From Pseudokordiimonas caeni (GTDB lineage Bacteria; Pseudomonadota; Alphaproteobacteria; Sphingomonadales; Kordiimonadaceae): a DNA stretch of 64,000 nt. The stretch lies in NCBI RefSeq assembly GCF_026719705.1, contig NZ_JAPPRR010000001.1, positions 1,837,255 through 1,901,254 on the forward strand, given 5' to 3'. The position numbers and the translations under genes are program-made. The notes under the pieces are model-generated. The model made no database searches, had not been told where the DNA came from, and saw only the letters and a list, made by a program, of their open reading frames with translations. This document shows positions 24,885-32,613 of the stretch, one piece after another. Positions within the stretch are counted from its first letter, which is position 1, and the number at the start of each line of letters is the position of its first letter.

Positions 24885-27163
24885 TCCTTGCCATACGTCA
24901 GGCCCCGCTTCTTGTGACATCACTGCTTTTCCTCGTTCTTTTCGGGCTCAGGAGCATCGTCGTCGCACCGGTTGATATCGTTCCGGCCGATGCACCGATC
25001 GATGCTTTTTCGGCCGTGCGCGCTCACGCGGCCCTGACGGACATCCTTGGCGACGGCGCACCACCACACCCCTCCGGGAGTCCCGAAAACGCCTTGGTTC
25101 GCGAACGGATCGAAGGGAAGCTCGATGCACTTGGACTGACAAGTGAAATACAGCGCACGTTCAAATGTTCGCCGCTCGCCCCCGGCTGTTCCTTCGTTGA
25201 AAATATCATCTCGGTCATCCCGGGCAGTGCCGTCGACGCCAGAGCGCAACCGGCCCTGCTTGTGACATCACACTATGACAGCGTACCGGGCGCACCCGGC
25301 GCAGGTGATGCAGGCTCAGGCATTGCCGCGATGCTGGAAATCGCCGGCAACCTTAAAGCTGCCCCCGTTGCAAATGACGTCATCCTTCTGTTTGCGGATG
25401 CCGAGGAAACGGGCCTGCGCGGTGCCATGGCCTTTGTCGACAGCCACCCGCTGATGGAACGTGTCGGTTTCGTCATCAACGCCGAAGCTCGCGGAGTAGA
25501 CGGCCCGAGCACCATGTTCGAGACCGGGGACAACAACCTCGCAGCTGTCCGTGCTTTCCGGTCAACAGCCATCAACCCGGTAAGTGCGTCACTGATCGTC
25601 GAGATGTACAAGCGCATGCCAAATGGCACCGACTTCACCATCTACAAGATGAAGGGCGCACAGGGGCTCAATTTCGCCTTCTCAGGCGGTGTCTCACTTT
25701 ATCATTCCTCACGCGACAATCCCGCCAAGCTCAGCCTGAAAAGCCTCCAGCATCAGGGCGACAATATGCTCAATGCGGTGCGCGCCGTGGCCAACCAGCC
25801 GATTGAGGTGACCCGGGCTGACGAGGACGCTGTCTATTTCGACCTGTTTGGACGGGCCCTCGTTCTGTGGCCTGCCCATATAGGATCGCTGCTTGCCGGC
25901 ATTGCGCTCGTTGCATTGGGTGCCTCCCTCGTCATCCGCCGGGGAATAAGCTTCAGGCAAGGCGCTTGGGCATTCCTCTTCTTCCTGTTGGTTCCCGTTG
26001 CCTTCGGCATCTCCGGATACCTGCTCTCGTTCCCGCTATCGCAATTTGGCGACATTCATCCCCTTGACCATCCCCATGCATGGCCGGGTCGCATCGCCCT
26101 GGTCGCGGCAGCCTTGCTGGTATCACTGGCCATCGGACATGCGGCGGCAAGGCGCGCAGGGGCGTCAGCGCTTTTTCATGTTGTGTGGATCATTGCCGCC
26201 CTCGGCGGACTGACACTTGCCTTGGTCCTCCCTGGCGTCTCCTACCTGCTGATCGCTCCGAGCCTTGTCGCCGGCATTGCGGCCCTTGTGACCGTTCGGC
26301 GAAGCGTTGCGCTTGCAGCGGGCCTGGCTGTTCTGACGGGTGGATACATGGCTTTCTATCACTTCCTGATGTTTGAGGCCGTGTTCAATTTCCAGCTCAG
26401 CCATTTCAAGATGCTGCCCCTTCTGTTGCTGGGCTGGCCTTTCATGGCGGCCGCCGCCGGCTGGTTCACACAAGACGGGGTGACCGTTCCGCCCCTTGGG
26501 CGCGCCCTCGCAGTTGTCCTGTTCGCCGCGACCATCACTGCGCTTGTCGTTCCGGCATACACACCAGCGCGGCCCCGCAGCGTGAACGTCAACTATCTGG
26601 CCGACCTGTCGACCGGCACCTTTAACTTGGAAATCCAGACACTTGGTCCAGCCGACCTCGATTTTGTAAGGGCAGCGGGCTTCGAAACAGCCCAACAACC
26701 CATCACCCGCTACGGCGTGCAACAGGGCAAGACCCATTTAAGGCCGACGATTGACCTTGGCCTCACCGGCCCCGAGATCGTCATCACCTACGACGTGTCG
26801 GGTCCTGATGGTCGCCTCATCGAAGGCACCATCCGGTCGCCCGAGGGACGCATCTACACCGGCTTCGGCATCGCGGACGGCGCCAATGTGACATCCATGA
26901 AGATTGAGGACCAGCTCGTACTTGGCCTTCCTGACCGGCCGCTTGCGGGTCCCATCGTGCTGCGCCTGCAAGGCGCCGGGACCGAGCCAAAACGCTTTGC
27001 ACTGCGCCTTAAAACGACTGCAAGCGACGGCCTTTATGCCTTCGAACAAGGCGCCCTCCCGCCGAGTGAAGACATCGCTGCCGTGCAGGCCCTTCGCCCT
27101 GATGACGCGGCCCCCATTCATTTCGGCGACCATGCCCTGATCGTCAAACCCCTGCTTCCGTGA
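24881..27163 (+). CDS. Membrane M28-family metallopeptidase
   Basis: A 760-residue protein. An N-terminal hydrophobic segment (about 8-30) is followed by an M28 di-zinc peptidase domain at about 95-320. The ligand motifs are TSHYDS, GDAGSG, ADAEETG (Glu-Glu, base and ligand) and INAEARG. Residues 330-560 contain about seven to eight transmembrane helices and the last 190 residues a soluble domain. The layout resembles endoplasmic-reticulum or vacuolar M28 proteases of eukaryotes and their bacterial relatives, with the catalytic domain outside the cytoplasm. It should trim peptides or amides in the periplasm before or after TRAP uptake. It is coupled by ATGA to dctQ, and the GH172 gene follows 21 bases later. 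Confidence 0.87.
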   Translation: MILAIRQAPLLVTSLLFLVLFGLRSIVVAPVDIVPADAPIDAFSAVRAHAALTDILGDGAPPHPSGSPENALVRERIEGKLDALGLTSEIQRTFKCSPLAPGCSFVENIISVIPGSAVDARAQPALLVTSHYDSVPGAPGAGDAGSGIAAMLEIAGNLKAAPVANDVILLFADAEETGLRGAMAFVDSHPLMERVGFVINAEARGVDGPSTMFETGDNNLAAVRAFRSTAINPVSASLIVEMYKRMPNGTDFTIYKMKGAQGLNFAFSGGVSLYHSSRDNPAKLSLKSLQHQGDNMLNAVRAVANQPIEVTRADEDAVYFDLFGRALVLWPAHIGSLLAGIALVALGASLVIRRGISFRQGAWAFLFFLLVPVAFGISGYLLSFPLSQFGDIHPLDHPHAWPGRIALVAAALLVSLAIGHAAARRAGASALFHVVWIIAALGGLTLALVLPGVSYLLIAPSLVAGIAALVTVRRSVALAAGLAVLTGGYMAFYHFLMFEAVFNFQLSHFKMLPLLLLGWPFMAAAAGWFTQDGVTVPPLGRALAVVLFAATITALVVPAYTPARPRSVNVNYLADLSTGTFNLEIQTLGPADLDFVRAAGFETAQQPITRYGVQQGKTHLRPTIDLGLTGPEIVITYDVSGPDGRLIEGTIRSPEGRIYTGFGIADGANVTSMKIEDQLVLGLPDRPLAGPIVLRLQGAGTEPKRFALRLKTTASDGLYAFEQGALPPSEDIAAVQALRPDDAAPIHFGDHALIVKPLLP

Positions 27164-27184
27164 CCGGATGAGAAAGACACCGCC

Positions 27185-28267
27185 ATGATTTTCAGCGACC
27201 CGAACCCCTTCAACATCCCGACCCATCTGCAATCGCGATCCATCTGCTTTGAAAATATCACCGGTGCCAAAGGAGAAGGCGGCAAGGCAGCCAGCCCCCT
27301 CGGCATTGGCCGCAAAGGTGCCCCGGCACGTCACTTGTTTCCCGGCGAAACGATCGAGCTTGCTGCCATTGATGGTCCGGGCATGATCCGCCATATCTGG
27401 ATGACCTGCCACCCGAAGATAGAGCTGTTGCGGGGCGTGGTCCTGCGTTTCTACTGGAATGGCCAGGCGCATCCCTCGATCGAGACACCGGTCGGTGACT
27501 TTTTTGGTTTTGCCCACGGTAAGACGCCCGCCTTCCAGTCTGCCGCTCATTCGGTTGGCGAAAAGGTCGGGATGAATGCCTGGATTCCGATGCCGTTTGC
27601 GAAGCATGCCCGGGTCACGATCACCAATGAGGGTGATGTCCGCATGCCGCTCTTTTACCAGATCGACTATACACTCGGTGACGATATCACCGATGATACC
27701 CCGCATCTGCATGTATCCTTCCAGCGCCAGAACCCGACGGCTCTAAGGGAAGACTTCGAATTCCTAAACCGTTCGGGCAGCCGCGGTCGCTATCTCGGTG
27801 CTGTTTTTGGCGTGATCCCCCACGATCCCCGTTGGTGGGGCGAAGGTGAAGTGAAGGTATTCCTTGATGGTGACAGCGATTTTGCCACCATCGTCGGCAC
27901 CGGCGCGGAAGATTATGTAGGCCTTTCATGGGGCATCCAGCAAACGCCGTTCCTTTATCACGGCGCCAGTTGGCGCGAGAAGGACGACATGGCCGATACA
28001 GGGGCCGTGTCCATGTATCGCTGGCATTTCCCGGACCCTATCTACTGGCAATCCGACATCCGTCTGACCATCCAGCAGATGGGCCATTCACCAGGTGCCG
28101 GGGCCAACTCCATCGCCGAGTATCAGGCCGAGCTTTATGAGCGGCAGGACGACTGGAGTATCGCCACCTTCTGGTACGAAACGCTGCCAAGTGCGCCACT
28201 CCCGCCGCTACCGGATGTGGCCGCACGCCTTGCTGGTCTCGACACCCTTGCTTCTATTGACGCCTGA
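27185..28267 (+). CDS. GH172-family glycoside hydrolase (DUF2961)
   Basis: A 360-residue DUF2961 protein, now classed as glycoside hydrolase family 172. Characterised members act on D-fructofuranose and D-arabinofuranose linkages. The diagnostic segments are present: GPGMIRHIWMT near 62, GEGEVKVFLDGD near 219 and IVGTGAEDYVGLSWG near 237. The acidic residues of these segments include the catalytic Glu residues of the family. No signal peptide is evident, so the substrate is probably an imported oligomer or glycoconjugate. It is followed after 11 bases by an isomerase and then a FGGY kinase, which suggests the sugar released is a pentose such as D-arabinose that enters via ribulose. Confidence 0.87.
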   Translation: MIFSDPNPFNIPTHLQSRSICFENITGAKGEGGKAASPLGIGRKGAPARHLFPGETIELAAIDGPGMIRHIWMTCHPKIELLRGVVLRFYWNGQAHPSIETPVGDFFGFAHGKTPAFQSAAHSVGEKVGMNAWIPMPFAKHARVTITNEGDVRMPLFYQIDYTLGDDITDDTPHLHVSFQRQNPTALREDFEFLNRSGSRGRYLGAVFGVIPHDPRWWGEGEVKVFLDGDSDFATIVGTGAEDYVGLSWGIQQTPFLYHGASWREKDDMADTGAVSMYRWHFPDPIYWQSDIRLTIQQMGHSPGAGANSIAEYQAELYERQDDWSIATFWYETLPSAPLPPLPDVAARLAGLDTLASIDA

Positions 28268-28278
28268 GGACATGCATC

Positions 28279-29787
28279 ATGCCTGAAACCATCCATCTTT
28301 TCTGGCCCGGCGACTATCGCCCGCATCCTAACAATCTCGCCATGCCAATGATCGAAGCCACAACGGCACGCATGGAAGCAGCGCTTGACCGGCTGAACGT
28401 ACGGCATACGCGCGTGCCTCATGTGCTCTCCAAGCCGAATGCAGCCATCACCCACCTTGGCCCCATTGATGCGCCAATGATCGGCATCTATTCCCACTGG
28501 GTCTATGGCCCCCACACGGTGGACGGTGTGGTCGGCAAGGACAGCCCCCTGCTCCTCGCCAGCAATTTCGATGGCACATGGCCGGGCCTTGTCGGCCTTC
28601 TCAATACCGCTGCCTGCCTTGAAATGGTTGACCGCAAAGCCAGCCGCATCTGGACCGATGCCGACGACTGGACCGCCGATGATCGTTTCATGAACCAGCT
28701 TGAGGAATGGGTAAAGACCGGTGCAATCGCGCATGACCGTTCTGCCATCCGGCCAGCCCCTGCGGTTTCGGCATCGGCAAGTGCAACGGCTGATGCCGTG
28801 CTCGCGGAGTTCAGGATGCGGCGGCCTCTTGCCCTCATGCTCGGCGACACATCGATGGGCATGACAAACGGCTATTTCGGCCCGCGCATGCTATCAAAGG
28901 TCGGCTTCTCCGAGCACAAGGTCGATCAGGCCTGGATCATCGAGCGGGGCAGGAAGGTCACCGATGAACGCATCGACGCTGCCTACAGGTTCGTCTGTGA
29001 GAAGGGCGTCACCTTCCATTATGGTGGTGACTTTACGCCTGATGCCACCAGGGAGCAGCTTCGCGACTATCTTGCCGTCCTCGACATGATCGAGGAGTTC
29101 GAAGCCGACTGTCTCGGCTGGCAGTATCAGCTTGGCCTGATCGGGTCGCGCCCACCGTCAGACTTCAATGAAGGTCTCTTCAATTCGACCTGCCGCCCGG
29201 AATCGAACGGCGACGTCATCACCACAGCGACGGAAGCTGATCAGGGCAACCTGTTGCCACAGGAAATGATGAAGCGACTGCTGAAGCGGAAAGGCCTGCA
29301 TCAGGCGGTGTTCTTCCACGATATCCGCTGGGGGGCCGAACATGATGGTCAGTTCCTGTGGGTACTGCTCAACTCGGGATCTTCAGGCGCTTATGCCTTC
29401 AACCACAATCCCGACACGCTTGAAGGCGTTCACTCCTATCGTCAGCCTGCGGCCTATTTCCCGATCCCCGGTGGCACGTTCGCAGGTGTTTCCAAGGCAG
29501 GAGCCATCACATGGGCCCGCGCCTATGTGCAAGACGGCGAACTATGGATGGATATCGGCACCGGCCACGTAGTCGAACTCCCCGATGACGTCCGTGAAGT
29601 CTGGTGGCAGGGTACGACCCGCGAATGGCCCTTCATGGCAGCCGATCTTGGCATAGGCCGCGACACGCTGATGGCCCATTATATGAGCAATCATATCGCC
29701 GTCGCGTATGGCGACATTTTCGAAGAAATGGTGGCGCTTTCCCGGGCCATGAACTTCAAGGTCCGTATCCTGAAGGACGGGAACTGA
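28279..29787 (+). CDS. L-fucose/L-arabinose isomerase-like sugar isomerase
   Basis: A 502-residue protein resembling the fucose/arabinose isomerase superfamily in size and general layout. It has an N-terminal Rossmann-like half with DDRFMNQLEEWVK, a middle stretch LALMLGDTSMGMTNGYFGPR, and a C-terminal half with DCLGWQYQLGL, a Cys and SNGDV acid cluster and WGAEHDGQFLW. The assignment is tentative because the catalytic Glu/Asp/His set cannot be aligned by eye. FucI-type enzymes also convert D-arabinose to D-ribulose. Context supports this: the gene lies between GH172 and a FGGY kinase with 11- and 4-base gaps. ATG 28279 has TGAGGA 8 bases upstream. No signal peptide or membrane segment. Confidence 0.65.
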   Translation: MPETIHLFWPGDYRPHPNNLAMPMIEATTARMEAALDRLNVRHTRVPHVLSKPNAAITHLGPIDAPMIGIYSHWVYGPHTVDGVVGKDSPLLLASNFDGTWPGLVGLLNTAACLEMVDRKASRIWTDADDWTADDRFMNQLEEWVKTGAIAHDRSAIRPAPAVSASASATADAVLAEFRMRRPLALMLGDTSMGMTNGYFGPRMLSKVGFSEHKVDQAWIIERGRKVTDERIDAAYRFVCEKGVTFHYGGDFTPDATREQLRDYLAVLDMIEEFEADCLGWQYQLGLIGSRPPSDFNEGLFNSTCRPESNGDVITTATEADQGNLLPQEMMKRLLKRKGLHQAVFFHDIRWGAEHDGQFLWVLLNSGSSGAYAFNHNPDTLEGVHSYRQPAAYFPIPGGTFAGVSKAGAITWARAYVQDGELWMDIGTGHVVELPDDVREVWWQGTTREWPFMAADLGIGRDTLMAHYMSNHIAVAYGDIFEEMVALSRAMNFKVRILKDGN

Positions 29788-29791
29788 CGCC

Positions 29792-31297
29792 ATGGCCGGT
29801 CCCTACTTCATCGGAATCGATGGCGGCACCGAAGGCATCCGTGCTGGCATTTTCGATGCCCGCGGGCGCCCCCTCGCGTTTGCGGCCACGCCCTACACAA
29901 CCCGTTTCCCCGCGCCAGCCCATGCAGAACAGGACCCGGTCGACTGGTGGGCCGGGTGTGGCCAGTCGGTCCGCAAGGCAATGGCGGCGGCAGGCATCCC
30001 TGCGGATCAGGTAAAAGGCCTTGCCGTCGACACCACCAACTGCTCGGTCGTCTTGCTCGACACGGAAGGTGAGCCGGTAAGGCCGGCAATGATCTGGATG
30101 GATGTCCGCGCCTCCAAAGAAGCCGATGAGGTTGCAGCAAGTGGTGACAAGGCTCTTCGGGTGAACAGCGGTGGGCGCGGACCCGTTTCCGCCGAGTGGA
30201 TGATTCCGAAGGCGCTATGGCTGAAACGGAACGAACCTGATGCCTTTGCCCGCGCCGCCTATGTCTGCGAATATCAGGACTATCTGAACCTCAAGCTGAC
30301 CGGACGACTGGTTGCCAGCGTCTACAACGTGAGCGCACGATGGCATCATGACGTCACCAACGGCAGCCAACCAACCAGCCTGATCGACAGCCTCGGCATC
30401 GGTGAGCTAGCGACAAAGTGGCCCGGGGAAATCGTGCGCCTCGGAGAGGTGGTCGCCCCACTCAGTGCCGAAGCTGCCAACCATCTTGGCCTGAAGGCCG
30501 GCCTGCCAGTCTCGCAGGGCGGGGCGGACGCCGGCATCGGCATGATCGGCCTCGGGGTCATCCGGCCGGGCAGCCTTGCTTTCATCACCGGCTCGTCTCA
30601 CCTGCATCTTGGCCTGTCTGAGAAGCCATTTGCCGGAGAAGGCATCTGGGGCACCTATGCAAATGCACTCCTGCCCGGCCTTCATCTGGTCGAGGGCGGG
30701 CAAGCCTCAACCGGATCCGCGATCAACTGGTTCAAACGCACCCTCGCAGCAGAGACAAGCTACAAAACACTTGATGAGGAAGCTGCTGCCGTTCCAGCAG
30801 GTGCAAACGGACTCACGGCGCTCGATCATTTTCAGGGCAATCGTACCCCTTTCACTGACCCGCATTCGCGCGGGGCCTTCGCTGGCCTCTCACTGGGGCA
30901 CGGTCGAGGTCATCTGTTCCGGGCGCTTCTGGAAAGTGTGGCGATGGGTTCACGTCTCATCCTCGACACTTTCGAAAAGGGAGGATTTACGCTGAATGAT
31001 ATCGTCCTCGCCGGAGGAGTCACCAACTCGCCCCTCTGGCTGCAGATCCATGCTGACATCATCGGCAAGCCGATTGCGCTGACCGAAGTTCCCGACGCTC
31101 CGGCGCTCGGCAGCGCCATCCTTGCCGCCGTTGGCAGTGGCCATTATGCGAACATCACCGAAGCGGTTTCTGCCATGGTACGCCGGTCCCGCACCATTGA
31201 GCCGAATATGGCGGTTCACGGTGACTATGCCGAACCATATGCACGCTACAAGGCGCTTTACATTACACAGAAGGACTTTCGAAAGGCTGTCGCCTGA
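29792..31297 (+). CDS. FGGY-family carbohydrate kinase (ribulokinase-like)
   Basis: A 501-residue FGGY kinase of the actin-like ATPase fold. Phosphate-1 GIDGGTEGIRAGIFD is at 8-22, AVDTTNCSVVLLD is at about 80, QGGADAGIGMIGLG near 232, and the adenosine loop VLAGGVTNSPLWLQIHAD near 403. ITGSSHLHLG and EGGQASTGSAINW resemble D-ribulokinase/FGGY proteins more than glycerol kinase. With the preceding isomerase it would make D-ribulose 5-phosphate for the pentose-phosphate pathway. It starts 4 bases after the isomerase stop, and its stop overlaps the following esterase start as TGATG. Xylulose as substrate cannot be excluded. Confidence 0.87.
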   Translation: MAGPYFIGIDGGTEGIRAGIFDARGRPLAFAATPYTTRFPAPAHAEQDPVDWWAGCGQSVRKAMAAAGIPADQVKGLAVDTTNCSVVLLDTEGEPVRPAMIWMDVRASKEADEVAASGDKALRVNSGGRGPVSAEWMIPKALWLKRNEPDAFARAAYVCEYQDYLNLKLTGRLVASVYNVSARWHHDVTNGSQPTSLIDSLGIGELATKWPGEIVRLGEVVAPLSAEAANHLGLKAGLPVSQGGADAGIGMIGLGVIRPGSLAFITGSSHLHLGLSEKPFAGEGIWGTYANALLPGLHLVEGGQASTGSAINWFKRTLAAETSYKTLDEEAAAVPAGANGLTALDHFQGNRTPFTDPHSRGAFAGLSLGHGRGHLFRALLESVAMGSRLILDTFEKGGFTLNDIVLAGGVTNSPLWLQIHADIIGKPIALTEVPDAPALGSAILAAVGSGHYANITEAVSAMVRRSRTIEPNMAVHGDYAEPYARYKALYITQKDFRKAVA

Positions 31298-32217
31298 TGC
31301 CCTCTGCTGCCGCCGAGGCCTGGATTGCCGCACTTCCTGCGTTCAGTGAACGCCCATTTCCGCCGGCTGCCGCAGACCTTGAGGCCTGGCAGGCATGGCA
31401 GGCGCGCGCTGAAAAGCAGGGACAGCTTCGGTCTGCGGCGGTAATCAAGGCGCTCGCAGCAACAAATGCGGTCACCGTCGAACCGATGGATGAAGCAGGA
31501 GCGGCGATCAGGATTATCCCGGCCATTCACGACATGAACGGCCTGCAGCTGGCTTTCCTGCATGGTGGCGGCTTTACGGCCTTTTCCGCCGCCTCGACCC
31601 TGTTTGCGGCAGCTCCTCTCGCCAGCCGCTTGGGCGTCGATGTCATTTCCATCGACTATCCCAAGGCGCCTTTCAGCACGTGTCTTGAGATTGTCGAGAC
31701 GACATGCGCACGCCTCCTGCCGCATCTCAACAACAGGACCATCCTTGTCGGCGATTCCGCAGGCGGCGGGCTGGCGCTTGCCACGATACAGCGTCTGAAG
31801 ACGCAGGGGAGCCAGCTTCCCGCTGCACTGATATTGTGGTCACCATGGGTCGATATGACGGCCAATGACCCTTCAGCGGATGATCCGGTCCTGCGCTACA
31901 AAGATGATCTCGAGATATGTGCTGCCTGTTACGCGGGCACATTGCCTCATGACGATCCGATTGCCTCGCCGCTGATGGGCACCTTCGGGCCGTGGCACCC
32001 GCCGACCCTCATACAGGCAGGTGAGCGGGAGATATTCCTGCCCTCTTTACGCCGCCTGATGACAAAAATGACCGCCGCTGGCGCCGATTGCAGTTTGCAG
32101 GTCACCGAAGGTCTTTTTCACTCCTTCGTTGCCCTCGCCCACGAACTCCCTGAAAGCGGAAAGGCCATCGCCAACATGCGCCGCTTCATTGACGATGTAA
32201 TCAGATCACATGGCTGA
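31297..32217 (+). CDS. HSL-type alpha/beta-hydrolase (esterase)
   Basis: A 306-residue hydrolase of the hormone-sensitive-lipase family. The oxyanion motif HGGGF is at about 89-93, the nucleophile elbow GDSAGGGLA at about 152, and the catalytic His is in LFHSFV near 276. The charge-relay Asp/Glu is probably in the AGEREIFL segment. Such cytoplasmic enzymes cleave short acyl esters or lactones, for example deacylating a decorated sugar. It is the last gene of the operon beginning at 20614. It is coupled by TGATG to the kinase, and ends 101 bases before the second tRNA-derived repeat, so it marks the right end of island B. Confidence 0.87.
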   Translation: MPSAAAEAWIAALPAFSERPFPPAAADLEAWQAWQARAEKQGQLRSAAVIKALAATNAVTVEPMDEAGAAIRIIPAIHDMNGLQLAFLHGGGFTAFSAASTLFAAAPLASRLGVDVISIDYPKAPFSTCLEIVETTCARLLPHLNNRTILVGDSAGGGLALATIQRLKTQGSQLPAALILWSPWVDMTANDPSADDPVLRYKDDLEICAACYAGTLPHDDPIASPLMGTFGPWHPPTLIQAGEREIFLPSLRRLMTKMTAAGADCSLQVTEGLFHSFVALAHELPESGKAIANMRRFIDDVIRSHG

Positions 32218-32318
32218 CGAGCCAAAAGCCCGCATATCAGCTTGCCATTTCCGCATGCCAACGCCAATCCCAGCGGCGATACGCGAAGACGCGCCCACGC
32301 GAAATTTTAAAATAATCA

Positions 32319-32364
32319 AATAAAATCAATGACTTAAAGTCATTGGTGCCCGCTGCCGGCACCA
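32319..32364 (-). repeat. tRNA-Leu 3'-end repeat, copy 2 (att-like site)
   Basis: Identical over 46 bases to copy 1 (11852-11897). It carries the same 16 terminal tRNA-Leu bases including CCA on the minus strand. Upstream A/T-rich bases (AATAATCAAATAAAATCAA) also resemble the sequence left of the intact tRNA. It separates island B from island A. Confidence 0.8.
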
Positions 32365-32396
32365 GAGTTATAATTATATCAACCAGTTACAAGACC

Positions 32397-32415
32397 TTGG
32401 CGCAAATTTGGCGCA
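32397..32415. repeat. Tandem TTGGCGCA pair beside att copy 2
   Basis: The same 19 bases as 11930-11948, at the same distance (32 intervening bases) from the tRNA-derived core. The spacing match shows that both boundaries derive from related integrating elements. Confidence 0.55.
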
Positions 32416-32538
32416 GGGAAATTGGGTGCAGATGACGATGCAGTCCTCGTGCTGGAGTTGCTGGAACAATGATAGCGCCATAGATCCATCATATTTGCTC
32501 GATACTCTTCATTGTACCCTGCCTTCCAATATGAATAG

Positions 32539-32565
32539 TGCCAGCGTCAGGGAGCGACGCTGGCA
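32539..32565 (-). terminator. Hairpin downstream of the island A TonB receptor gene
   Basis: A 10-base stem (TGCCAGCGTC pairing with GACGCTGGCA) with a 7-base loop lies about 50 bases after the receptor stop on the minus strand. It lacks a good T-run, so terminator function is only likely. Confidence 0.5.
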
Positions 32566-32613
32566 CCGGCTTTCGGCAGAAGTGATGCGCGATCGATCCT
32601 GCCGTGGGAGACG

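Larger units (their letters stand above)
32218..32613. other. Intergenic junction between island B and island A
   Basis: This 396-base gap contains no credible gene. It holds the second tRNA-Leu 3'-end repeat, the second TTGGCGCA pair and a hairpin near the TonB receptor stop. A 99-codon frame at 32408-32707 runs into the receptor on the other strand and lacks any family resemblance. Confidence 0.6.
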
